Positions 20,989 through 28,599 of a DNA stretch of 42,861 bases are shown here, one piece after another. A program made the translations under genes and the position numbers. How positions within the stretch are numbered: position 1 is the first letter of the stretch; every line of letters starts with the position of its first letter. This DNA comes from Planctomycetaceae bacterium. Its GTDB lineage: Bacteria; Planctomycetota; Planctomycetia; Pirellulales; Pirellulaceae. The notes beneath the pieces are model-generated. The model saw only the letters and a list, made by a program, of their open reading frames with translations, did no database searches and was not told where the DNA came from. The stretch is taken from the NCBI GenBank assembly GCA_003233175.1, contig QIKY01000373.1, forward strand, positions 1-42,861, given 5' to 3'.

Positions 20989-21773
20989 TGCCCGAAATTT
21001 TGCAGCTTTCCGATTTGCACGTGATGGCTGATCCTCACGCGCGGCTCAAGGGCGTTTGCACCCGAGAGACGCTCGCCGCCGTGCTGCGGCATGTGAATGC
21101 GGGCGTTGCGGCGGGGAAATGGAATTTCGATGCGGTTGTGATTACGGGCGATTTCACGCACGATGAAACACCGGCTGCGTACGAAGCCGTGAAGGAATTA
21201 CTGAGCGATTGGCTGCCGCGCTGCCGCATCATTCCCGGCAATCACGACGACCGCAGTGTGCTGCGTTCCGTGTTTGGCGAGCAGGCGCCGCGAGCAGGCG
21301 AATTTATCAACTTCTCCTGCGAAACAGCCTCCCCGGAAACCGACGCTTGGCGTTTGATCGGCCTCGACACCCACGTTCCCGGCAAGTTATACGGCGAACT
21401 TCCCACCTCGCAACTCGAATGGTTTGCCAAGGAATTGGAAACGCATGCAGCCGAACCCACGCTGTTGTTCATGCACCATCCGCCGACGCCGATCGGTTCG
21501 CCCTGGATTGACGACATCGGCTTGCGCGAGCCGGCGGCGTTCTTAAACCTGATCGGCCAACATTCTCAAGTGCGCATCGTGGCCACGGGGCATGTGCATC
21601 AGGAATTCACGACATCGCTGGGCGGCGCCACGCTGTTCTGCACGCCTTCGACCGGCGTGCAATTTCTTCCCCAACAAGAGACCCTCGTCTGCGATACCGC
21701 GCCGCCCGGCTTCCGTGTTTTTCGCCTTGACGGCAACGCCTTTGAAACCGAAGTGGTGCGTCTGCCGCAATAG
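20988..21773 (+). CDS. CpdA-like calcineurin-type phosphoesterase
   Basis: A 261-aa metallophosphoesterase. All metal-site motifs are present in order: LQLSDLHVM (D-x-H), VVITGDFTHD (GD), IIPGNHDDR (GNHD), LLFMHHPPTP (H) and IVATGHVHQEF (GHxH). The arrangement matches class III cyclic-nucleotide phosphodiesterases such as CpdA, which hydrolyse cAMP; other phosphodiesters are possible. It has no signal peptide, so it is cytoplasmic, unlike its exported operon partners. Its ATG shares one base with the TAA of the DUF1501 gene (TAATG), so translation is coupled. The downstream neighbour is convergent. Confidence 0.88.
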   Translation: MPEILQLSDLHVMADPHARLKGVCTRETLAAVLRHVNAGVAAGKWNFDAVVITGDFTHDETPAAYEAVKELLSDWLPRCRIIPGNHDDRSVLRSVFGEQAPRAGEFINFSCETASPETDAWRLIGLDTHVPGKLYGELPTSQLEWFAKELETHAAEPTLLFMHHPPTPIGSPWIDDIGLREPAAFLNLIGQHSQVRIVATGHVHQEFTTSLGGATLFCTPSTGVQFLPQQETLVCDTAPPGFRVFRLDGNAFETEVVRLPQ

Positions 21774-21849
21774 CGGTTCGGCGGTTTAACTGAAGAACCG
21801 AAACGAGCGCGGCATTGCCCACTGGAAAAAGAAACCGCAACCGCTCCGT

Positions 21850-22713
21850 TCAAGCAATTGCCTTCGATAAATACGGCGACAGATACAACGATTCGATGGT
21901 CTGGGCGTTGCGGCCCAGTAACGTGGCCTGGCTGGAACGGCCGGCGTTGATTTCGAGCCGTGTCAGTTGCAACGATTTCGGCAGGGGTTCGCCGAAATGC
22001 TTGGCGCCGGTGCGGCCATCGTACGAAACCAAGTAGCGTGTTTTCCGCTGATTGAGTTGGGCGAGCGCCGCACAGAATGTTTCGTGATCGAGCGAGGTAA
22101 GATATCGCGAATCGCGCCGACCGCCCACGCCTTGGTAGGGCGGGTCGAGATAGATCAGGTCGCGGGGCGTGCATTGTTCGAGCACGTGCTGGTAATCCTG
22201 GGCGGAAAATTGCACGGCGCCGTGAAGAAGTTCAGCGGTCTTTTCAATGCGGCGTCTCATTTCGGCCGGACGCGCGCCGCAACGGCGATGGTCGGGCGTG
22301 TTATTGAATTCGCCCTTGGCGTTATAACGCACGGCCGCTTTCACACATCGGGCCAGCAAATACAGCAAGTCGGCTGGATCATGGGTTTGATTAAAACGGC
22401 CGCGAACTTCTTGGAAGTATTCGCGTTCTCGTCCCAACTGCTCATGCCAACGGGTTTCGTAGGCAGTCGCCAAACGCTCAGGCTGCGTGACCAACTCGCG
22501 CCAGAGGGCCATTAAAGGCGCGTTGCCGTCGTTGAGCCAATAACACGAAGCAACGCCGCGCATGGCGGCTGCAATCGAAACCGCCGCCGAACCGGCGAAC
22601 GGCTCCACCAACCGCTCGACCCCGCCGGGAAAGCACTCCAATATTTGAGAGGCGATGCGCCGCTTGCTGCCTTGGTAGGGAATGGGCTGTGGCGCTGCGA
22701 GACGACGTGTCAT
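21850..22713 (-). CDS. dam: Dam-type DNA adenine methylase
   Basis: A 287-aa class alpha N6-adenine methyltransferase. It carries PIPYQGSKRRIASQI near the N-terminus, SAM motif VERLVEPFAGSAAVSIAAAMRG (motif I, FxGxG variant), an Asp-rich LNDGNAPLMALW stretch, and catalytic motif IV DPPY in RDLIYLDPPYQGVGG (about residues 195-210). SYDGRTG lies near the C-terminus. ATG 22713 is chosen because the fold starts there; the longer frame to 23004 overlaps the upstream sialidase gene. No restriction endonuclease or MutHLS gene is adjacent, so it appears to be a solitary methylase. The target (GATC in E. coli Dam) cannot be read from the sequence. Confidence 0.88.
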   Translation of the reverse strand: MTRRLAAPQPIPYQGSKRRIASQILECFPGGVERLVEPFAGSAAVSIAAAMRGVASCYWLNDGNAPLMALWRELVTQPERLATAYETRWHEQLGREREYFQEVRGRFNQTHDPADLLYLLARCVKAAVRYNAKGEFNNTPDHRRCGARPAEMRRRIEKTAELLHGAVQFSAQDYQHVLEQCTPRDLIYLDPPYQGVGGRRDSRYLTSLDHETFCAALAQLNQRKTRYLVSYDGRTGAKHFGEPLPKSLQLTRLEINAGRSSQATLLGRNAQTIESLYLSPYLSKAIA

Positions 22714-22819
22714 CCTGGCTGTTCCCCGATGTGCCGATTGCCGTGATATGCAGGACGGCGCCGTTTTCAACCGTGTGTCGTGAAGTCCATTGGCCGCAAC
22801 GCAAATGTCTTTTGGCCGG

Positions 22820-23890
22820 CTATTGCCCGTCGATTTTAAGCCGCGTCCAACGAATACCGCAGACCCCGCCTTCCACGCACCAATGCGTGGCCAGAAAGGC
22901 GCCGTCGTGGAGGCGAATGGCGGTGGGGAATCCGAATGCGAACGCCGCCAATTCATCAATGCCGCTCGCGACATCGGCCGAGCGCTCGTGCTGCGCGTGG
23001 CCATCGTACATAACCTGTTCGTATTCGACCGACCAACCGCCCCCGGCCAGCGAGACCAAACACATCATGATTCCCTGCTGGCCGTAACGGCGGTTGTAGA
23101 GCACGAGCAGCTTTTCTTCGCTGAGCGGAATGGGCGTGAGCGTTTGGCCTTGCATGCCGGTCGACAGCGGCGGGCGCCAGGTGCGGCCAGCGTCGTCGGA
23201 AAATGTGTAGCTGTTGGGCTGGTCGCGGTAATCGCCCAGAGTGACGGTCCAGGCGGTCGCCAGCAAACGGCCTGAAGGGAGTTTCGCAAATTTGTGCTCA
23301 AAAAAACCCAGCCGTCCTTGAGGATCTTGAAAAACGACGCTCTGTTCCGGCCAAGTTCGCCCGCCATCGTTGGAAAAAGCCGCTAGCACTTTTTCACCCA
23401 GCCGTTCGGGCGACGGCAACGTGGCGGCGGGCGCCAGGAGTCGGCCGCCGCCGAGCGGAAGAATGCCATGCGATACTTCCCACGATGCTCCCTCGGCGGG
23501 CAGCGGAATGTAGGTCGGCGGCGACCACGAACCACCTTCATCGTTCGAGCGGCAAAACAACGCCTGCGTGGGTCGATGGCCGAAGGCGTCGTGGCGGTTG
23601 TCGGAAAGCTCCGCCCCGTAGGCGTAAATCGTGCGGCCGTCGGGCGCCAGGGAAAGCTTGAGAAAGTTGGCTTTTCCCTCGGCTGAATTCGCGGGCAAGA
23701 TAACGCCGCTCGGCGTCCATGTTTTTCCGCCATCGGCCGACGTCGAACATTCGGTGCCGCCGGTGACGTCGGCCCCGCCGCCAACGCTGAACGAGCAGAG
23801 AATCTTGCCGCTGGGCAATTGCACCGCCATGGGGAATGCAGACTCACGCGCATCGATTCGGCCGGAGGTTTGAATCTCGATACTTGCCAT
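22820..23890 (-). CDS. Sialidase-like BNR-repeat protein
   Basis: A 356-aa six-bladed propeller of the exo-sialidase type. Four Asp-boxes (SxDxGxTW) are visible: STSADGGKTW, RSNDEGGSW, SNDGGRTW and FSDDAGRTW. An Arg-rich beta strand and GFPTAIRLHDGAFLATHWC near the end fit planctomycete 'exo-alpha-sialidase' proteins. No signal peptide is found with ATG 23890 (GGGAG at about 10 nt), so the location is uncertain. It lies 106 bp upstream of the dam-type gene on the same strand. Substrate is not shown: many such proteins bind or cut other sugars. Confidence 0.82.
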   Translation of the reverse strand: MASIEIQTSGRIDARESAFPMAVQLPSGKILCSFSVGGGADVTGGTECSTSADGGKTWTPSGVILPANSAEGKANFLKLSLAPDGRTIYAYGAELSDNRHDAFGHRPTQALFCRSNDEGGSWSPPTYIPLPAEGASWEVSHGILPLGGGRLLAPAATLPSPERLGEKVLAAFSNDGGRTWPEQSVVFQDPQGRLGFFEHKFAKLPSGRLLATAWTVTLGDYRDQPNSYTFSDDAGRTWRPPLSTGMQGQTLTPIPLSEEKLLVLYNRRYGQQGIMMCLVSLAGGGWSVEYEQVMYDGHAQHERSADVASGIDELAAFAFGFPTAIRLHDGAFLATHWCVEGGVCGIRWTRLKIDGQ

Positions 23891-24328
23891 GCAAACACTG
23901 CTCCCGTGAAAAACAGTCGTTCGATAACAGACCGACAGGCCCGCCGCCCATCGCACCACCGCCCATCGTACCCGCCACGGCCCATCGTACGTTGTCGCTG
24001 GGTGGTTGGGTATCGTGCGTTGCTTGAATCGCGTTTTTGTTTCAATGGGGCGGTCTGGGGAATGCTGGTAATTCGTCGTTCAAGGCGGGAAAGCATGGTT
24101 TGAGGGCCTAGTGCGAAATGTCCGGCGGGGGTGTTAGAAAATTCGCAGGCGGGCTGTCTTTCGTAGTCCTTGCAATCGTTGGTTAAAATGGCTGTTAAAC
24201 CTGTTTTTTGTGCTCTCGCGCTTTCCCGACGCATGTTCGTGACCTACCATTGAACGTCTGCTTCTGCAACGAAGTGAGTCTGTTTTTTGAAGCGGGAAAG
24301 AGTGCCGTTTGATCATCTGGGGTGCAAA
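23891..24328. other. Gap with small direct repeats
   Basis: A 438-bp divergent region between the sialidase-like gene and the Pro-rich protein. GCCCATCG occurs three times within about 40 bp (23945-23990). Frames here are shadows. Promoters for both neighbours should be inside; none can be assigned with confidence. Confidence 0.45.
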
Positions 24329-25690
24329 ATGTCGACCAAGGTAGGATTACGAGTTTCGCTGTTTCTTCTGGTTTTGGCCGTGCCATTTTCCAGTCCTGGC
24401 GAGGCGAATGCAGGTCCGTTCCTAGACTGGCTCTTCGGCCGCCCGACGTACTACTACGCACCCGTGCAGCCCGTCGTGGTGCAACAGCCGATTGTGGCGG
24501 CGCGGCCGATTGGAGCGCCGCGATATGCCGTGCAACGCCCTGTCCTTTCGCAGCCCGTCCTTTCGCAGCCCGTCCTTTCGCAGCCCGTCCTTTCGCAGCC
24601 CGTCGCTATTCAACCTACGGTGGCGCTGCGGCCATTTGCGACCCAGAGTTACGTTGTACAACGTCCGGCGGCGCCCGCTTACGCTACTCAAGCGTACGCT
24701 GTGCAGCCGCGCGTCGTTCAATACGCGCCCGTTCAATATGCCGCAGTTCCCGTCTTTCGCACCATGTGGTTCCGAGCCCCGGTGACCTATTACCGGCCAG
24801 TTGCGGCGCCCGTTTCGCCTGCATCGGTGGTCGTCCCCGCAGCCAGCCCAACCACAACCTACTACGGCGGTTGCACGGCGCAACAATGGCAAGTGCGGCG
24901 ACTGCCGACAACCTACGTGGCGCCTGCCGTTGTGGCGCCGGGCGCGCTTGCGGCGCCAAGCTATCCGGCAACGGGCTACCCCAGCCAACCCGCCGCGACG
25001 CCTCCCGCGGGTTTTCAACCGGCGCCGTTTTCTCTGGCAGCGCCGCCCAGCGGGCCGTCCACGCACCTGGCGCCCGCCGACCAAGCACCAACATTGAATA
25101 AACCCGTCCACGACGGCGGCACAAACGCCGCTGAACGCAATTCGTTCGGCGCCGAAGGCCGACGCAGTAACGAATCGCCCGCCGCTCCGGCGGCAGGTGA
25201 TATCCCACCGGCCGCACACGATCAGGGCGACGATGGTCACGATCATGGCGACGACGGCCATGCAGGACACAGCCACGGCGCGGCCGCATTGCCAAAGAGC
25301 ATACCCTCGCAAGCGGTTCTCACTCCGGTGCGTAAGCCGAGCAGCGGCGCCGCCACGGGCGAGCAAGGTCTGCGTCCGACGCCAGATCGTTCACATCGCT
25401 CGCTACGCCTCCTGCCCGACCCCGATTGGCGCCGCGAATCGCCCGCCGCGCCGCCTCTGAACGAGCCGGAAGATCGCACGGCCCGAAATCGGCAGCCGAC
25501 CTCGAAGTTCGCGGAAATCATGCGGCGCGCTGAATCTGCGCAGACGGCCAAGGTGGTGCGGTATTCCAAAATCGGTCGTCCGGTCGGGGAGTCGATTCGT
25601 CAGGTGAGCGCTCAAATCGCGACGCCCTCGCCGCTGAACGGCCGCATCGATCAGAACGACAGCGGCTGGCGTTCGGCTCGCAGCCGTTAG
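24329..25690 (+). CDS. Secreted Pro/Tyr/Ala-rich protein with pentapeptide repeats and His/Asp cluster
   Basis: A 453-aa protein. Residues 1-30 are a signal peptide (KVGLRVSLFLLVLAVPFSSPGEANAGP), followed by FLDWLFGRPTYYYAPVQPVV, a typical start of planctomycete surface proteins. QPVLS is repeated four times (about 70-90). A long region rich in Pro, Ala, Tyr, Val and Gln follows. Around residue 300 a metal-binding-like cluster appears (DQGDDGHDHGDDGHAGHSHG). The C-terminus is Arg/Pro-rich and likely disordered. ATG 24329 has GGGGTG upstream; the frame opens from TTG 24287 without a ribosome site. No known domain. Probably exported and disordered; a cell-wall or metal-related role is a guess. 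Confidence 0.8.
   Translation: MSTKVGLRVSLFLLVLAVPFSSPGEANAGPFLDWLFGRPTYYYAPVQPVVVQQPIVAARPIGAPRYAVQRPVLSQPVLSQPVLSQPVLSQPVAIQPTVALRPFATQSYVVQRPAAPAYATQAYAVQPRVVQYAPVQYAAVPVFRTMWFRAPVTYYRPVAAPVSPASVVVPAASPTTTYYGGCTAQQWQVRRLPTTYVAPAVVAPGALAAPSYPATGYPSQPAATPPAGFQPAPFSLAAPPSGPSTHLAPADQAPTLNKPVHDGGTNAAERNSFGAEGRRSNESPAAPAAGDIPPAAHDQGDDGHDHGDDGHAGHSHGAAALPKSIPSQAVLTPVRKPSSGAATGEQGLRPTPDRSHRSLRLLPDPDWRRESPAAPPLNEPEDRTARNRQPTSKFAEIMRRAESAQTAKVVRYSKIGRPVGESIRQVSAQIATPSPLNGRIDQNDSGWRSARSR
24536..24604 (+). repeat. 15-bp tandem repeat coding QPVLS
   Basis: The unit CAGCCCGTCCTTTCG is present three times exactly (24551-24595), preceded by a variant copy (24536-24550) and followed by a partial one. It encodes QPVLS. 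Exact repeats at third codon positions suggest recent expansion. Confidence 0.92.
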
Positions 25691-26106
25691 TCGCTACGGC
25701 CCACATGCTTTGTTCGCTGGTATCCGTTCACGGGTTTGGCGCCGCCGGATAAATAGCGATCACCTTTCCAGGCGCCGCTGGCGGAAGTCCAGACTTTGCT
25801 CGGCGGTTTCCACGTGCATTTCAACGCAAAGGTGCGGAGGGCCGTGGAAGAAAACCTCCGCTCGGCTCAAAAGAGGGTCCTTTCAAGAAACACCGCTCCC
25901 TTTGTCGAGCCCGAACCGAGGCGGGCATGAGGCGCCGACATACCGGAACGACCCATTCTACCTCAATCGGTTTGAGATATTACTTTTGCACTGGGCACGA
26001 TGCGACTTTGTCAGTCCTTACCGTGCGGGGTATAAGTCGAACCTGCTGGATGACGCAGACGCAGCGCCGAAATGTCGGGACAGTGGGCCGGCCCTGGCCC
26101 CGGCGA
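25691..26106. other. Gap with no supported gene
   Basis: A 416-bp space between the Pro-rich gene (plus) and the acidic-repeat gene (minus). Long frames here continue into the satellite on the plus strand and have no ribosome site. No hairpin terminator with a T-run is obvious. Confidence 0.45.
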
Positions 26107-26622
26107 TCAATCCTCGTCATCCCAAGCCTCATCTTCTAGGTCATCATCTTCGAGGTCATCGTCTTCGAGGTCATCGTCTTCGAGGTCATCGTCTTCGAGG
26201 TCATCGTCTTCGAGGTCATCGTCTTCGAGGTCATCATCTTCTAGGTCATCATCTTCGAGGTCATCATCTTCGAGGTCATCATCTTCGAGGTCATCATCTT
26301 CGAGGTCATCATCTTCGAGGTCATCGTCTTCGAGGTCATCGTCTTCGAGGTCATCATCTTCGAGGTCATCGTCGTCGAGGTCATCGTCGTCGACTTCTTC
26401 CCAAGCGTCGAATTCCTCATCGTCATCAACTTTGTCGTTATCGCCCTCAACTTCATCGCCTTCGATTTTATCGCCCTCGATGGTTTCCCATTCTTCTTCG
26501 TCTTCGACATCTTCATATTCCCATTCTCCGTCGCCCTCGTCTTCCGCCGCAATATCATCGGCAAGACCGAAAGGCGCGATGGTTGTTTCTTCATCTTGGT
26601 GCTTAACAATGCTGAAAGTCAT
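26107..26622 (-). CDS. Extremely acidic LEDDD-repeat protein
   Basis: A 171-aa protein. The N-terminal 70 residues are unique and acidic (MTFSIVKHQDEETTIAPFGL, ADDIAAEDEGDGEWEYEDVEDEEEWE). The rest is about 17 nearly identical pentads, LEDDD, ending in EDEAWDDED. The ribosome site GGAAGGAG at 6 nt from ATG 26622 argues that it is really translated, and the unique head argues against a satellite artefact. The plus-strand frame through the same DNA (RSSSS repeats) has neither. Charge density implies a disordered polyanion able to bind divalent cations or basic proteins; no function is known. The gene follows scpB on the same strand after about 350 bp. Confidence 0.72.
   Translation of the reverse strand: MTFSIVKHQDEETTIAPFGLADDIAAEDEGDGEWEYEDVEDEEEWETIEGDKIEGDEVEGDNDKVDDDEEFDAWEEVDDDDLDDDDLEDDDLEDDDLEDDDLEDDDLEDDDLEDDDLEDDDLEDDDLEDDDLEDDDLEDDDLEDDDLEDDDLEDDDLEDDDLEDEAWDDED
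26138..26392 (-). repeat. 15-bp satellite, about 17 units
   Basis: On the plus strand the unit is GAGGTCATCGTCTTC with single-base variants (CATCATC versus CATCGTC, TCTAGG versus TCGAGG). Every unit is 15 bp so the reading frame is preserved, giving LEDDD. Variants are silent or conservative (Asp codons GAT/GAC), which points to selection on the protein. Confidence 0.92.
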
Positions 26623-26693
26623 GTTGAACTCCTTCCGATTACGATCCGGTGGTTTGAAAGCGTGGACGAACTAGCTCGCGAATGGGCGCCGCG

Positions 26694-26726
26694 AGAAGCC
26701 CGGCCTTGTAAAAAATCCGGGCTTCT
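26694..26726. terminator. GC-rich hairpin between scpB and the acidic gene
   Basis: AGAAGCCCGG (26694-26703) pairs perfectly with CCGGGCTTCT (26717-26726). It resembles the 10857 hairpin (same GCCCGG/CCGGGC arms). No T-run follows on the minus strand, so a terminator or RNA-processing role is only plausible. Confidence 0.5.
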
Positions 26727-26761
26727 GAACTGGGAAATCATTTTCCCACACTTTCCTTGGG

Positions 26762-26918
26762 CTCTTAGGCGAGCGGCAGAAAATAACTTACGCGCACGCA
26801 GCGGGAGTCCGTGAGTTTTTTTGGGTTCCCGCCTACGCAGGAATGAGCGTTTGCTGATTCACTCGCTTGCGCTTCGTGCTTGTATTAGGTAAATTTCCAT
26901 CTGCCGCTCGCCTTAGAG
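26762..26918. repeat. MITE-like element with 19-bp inverted ends
   Basis: The left end CTCTTAGGCGAGCGGCAGA (26762-26780) matches the reverse complement of the right end (26900-26918) in 18 of 19 positions. The 157-bp unit holds a small dyad TTCC-cgcctacgca-GGAA near 26826 and no gene. No target duplication is evident next to the ends. It lies between scpB and the acidic-repeat gene. Confidence 0.6.
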
Positions 26919-26968
26919 GGCGTTTTGGATAAAACTTTAACCATGTTTGAATTCGACGGCATAGGGGG

Positions 26969-27724
26969 TTAGTCGGTATTTTGGCCGTCGTGGCAACACT
27001 CTTTGTTCGTTTGCTGAAGCCATTCCGATCGAGGCAGTGCTTCGAGCGACTTGAGTCCAAAAACCTGCAAGAAATATTTGGTGGTTCCGTAGAGGTAGGG
27101 GCGGCCCAGTTCCTCGCTTCGGCCGCAAACACGTATTTGATCGCGTTCGAGCAGCTGCCGCAACATCTCTCCGCAATTCACGCCCCGCACGGCTTCGATA
27201 TCGGCTCGCAATACCGGCTGACGATACGCCACAACCGCCAATATTTCCAAGGCCGGCGTGGAAAAACGGAGGTCGCCCGGAACATGCCGCAAACGTTTCA
27301 GCCAAGTGGCGAATTGCCGACGCGTCAGCAGGCGGAATCCGCCGGCCATTTCCTCAATGCGAAACGCCCGCCCCTGAGCGTCATATTTTTCATTCAATCG
27401 GCGAATCAGTATACGTGCTTGGACGCCATCCGCCAGGCTGGCGAATTGGCTAATTTTTCGACTCAACAGCGGCTCCCGGGCCAGAAACAAAATTGCCTCC
27501 AGCCGGCGCATTTTAACTTCGATATCTTCGTCGTCTTGCACCGGCGGCGGACTGCCGAGGTGTGAACTTCGAGGTTCGGCATAGGGGCGTCTTAGCCCCC
27601 ATCGTTCAAAAAACCGGAGTTGGCCGCTGTCTCGACACGAGACGCCGCCGGTGCGCGTCGCAAACGCGCGGGAATAGCGTTTGGGCCCGACCAGTCGAGA
27701 ATTTCGCTGCGTTGCAAGCGTCAT
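26969..27724 (-). CDS. scpB: Segregation and condensation protein ScpB
   Basis: ScpB is the winged-helix kleisin-associated subunit of the SMC-ScpAB condensin. The core starts at MRRLEAILFLAREPLLSRKI and contains FRIEEMAGGFRLLTRRQFATWLKRL and the second winged helix (LRFSTPALEILAVVAYRQPVLRADIEAVRGVNCGEMLRQLLERDQIRVCGRSEELGRPYLYGTTKYFLQVFGL in sequence), all characteristic. The stop is at 26969. The start is uncertain: ATG 27724 gives a 251-aa form with an Arg-rich N-terminal extension; GTG near 27541 or ATG 27511 would give about 180-190 aa, closer to the usual length. No scpA is nearby. Confidence 0.88.
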   Translation of the reverse strand: MTLATQRNSRLVGPKRYSRAFATRTGGVSCRDSGQLRFFERWGLRRPYAEPRSSHLGSPPPVQDDEDIEVKMRRLEAILFLAREPLLSRKISQFASLADGVQARILIRRLNEKYDAQGRAFRIEEMAGGFRLLTRRQFATWLKRLRHVPGDLRFSTPALEILAVVAYRQPVLRADIEAVRGVNCGEMLRQLLERDQIRVCGRSEELGRPYLYGTTKYFLQVFGLKSLEALPRSEWLQQTNKECCHDGQNTD

Positions 27725-27828
27725 GGGTAACAACCGACTTCAAGCCCATCCGGTCTGTTCCCGGAAATCCTGTTTCGACGGCCTTGGAAGGCCAGCGTAC
27801 AACATATGTATAAACAACAGGGTCTTTC

Positions 27829-28368
27829 CTAACGGTACACTTTGGTCGCGGCGCGGGATACGCCCCGTGCGGCGAGCCAGCGTTCGACTTGAGCCACCAC
27901 CCGTCGGACCACCACGACGCGGTCGGTGTCGACATCTTCAAACCGCCGCGCATAGTTGGAGCCGGCGCCCAACGGCATGTCGCAGACAAACCGGTGCCGG
28001 CGCCCTTGGTGAATTTCGATCAGCCTTTGGGTGCGGGAGCCCAATTCTTGCAGTCGTTGCTGCAATTGCCTGATTTCACTATCTGCCGTCTTTTTGACGG
28101 CCGCTCTGGGGCGAGCGGCGGGAGCGCCGCCGAGCGGGCGCCGCCGCACCGCGCCGGCGGGAAGCAGATCTTCCGTCGGACCGGCCTTGAACAGGGGGGC
28201 GGGGCGTTGTTCGAGGGCGCCGGCGGCGGGTTTCGTCGCCAACGGGAAGCGGTTTTCGGCCACAAACCGCCCGGCGCCCAACGACGCCGCCAACAATGCC
28301 GCCAAGAACACAACCACCCAGCAGGCGCGAACAATTCTGGAAACGGCCTTCCGCATCGGGCAGTCCAT
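27829..28368 (-). CDS. Membrane-anchored hypothetical protein
   Basis: A 179-aa protein, unrecognised. One N-terminal membrane segment (ACWVVVFLAALLAASLGAG, about residues 15-33) is followed by a Pro/Ala/Arg-rich linker, a coiled coil (ADSEIRQLQQRLQELGSRTQRL, about 95-116) and a conserved-looking C-terminal domain (FVCDMPLGAGSNYARRFEDVDTD, VVVVRRVVAQVERWLA). It is probably a single-pass protein with a periplasmic domain. Start ATG 28368 or Met5. It is transcribed divergently from a pair of membrane-anchored proteins, so the three may belong to one envelope function. No ribosome site stands out. Confidence 0.6.
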   Translation of the reverse strand: MDCPMRKAVSRIVRACWVVVFLAALLAASLGAGRFVAENRFPLATKPAAGALEQRPAPLFKAGPTEDLLPAGAVRRRPLGGAPAARPRAAVKKTADSEIRQLQQRLQELGSRTQRLIEIHQGRRHRFVCDMPLGAGSNYARRFEDVDTDRVVVVRRVVAQVERWLAARGVSRAATKVYR

Positions 28369-28599
28369 CGAAGTCGGTTAAAAATGCGGGCCAAGGCCCG
28401 GGGAATTTTGGAATACCGTCACTTTACCGTTTTCCCGCGAGTTGGGCAGCGCCATTTTGGAACACAAACGAGGATATTGGGGCGCCTGCAATATTTTGCG
28501 GTGTGCGAAAGTTGATGACGATATCAAATACGTGGTAAAGTTGTGATAATCTGCGAAGCCTCGTATTGGCGGCTTGCCACGACTTGAGGATTGGAACGC

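Noticed and set aside
22714-23004. N-terminal extension of the Dam-type methylase
   Set aside because: It overlaps the sialidase-like gene and lies before the conserved start of the fold.
26138-26392. Possible CRISPR array from regularly spaced repeats
   Set aside because: Units are 15 bp head to tail without spacers and stay in frame as LEDDD, so this is a coding satellite.
26072-26674. Plus-strand frame of RSSSS repeats as a gene
   Set aside because: It is the antisense of the acidic gene, has no ribosome site and no unique domain; the minus strand has both.
27606-28073. Frames overlapping the scpB upstream gap
   Set aside because: Shadows of scpB and the membrane-anchored gene.
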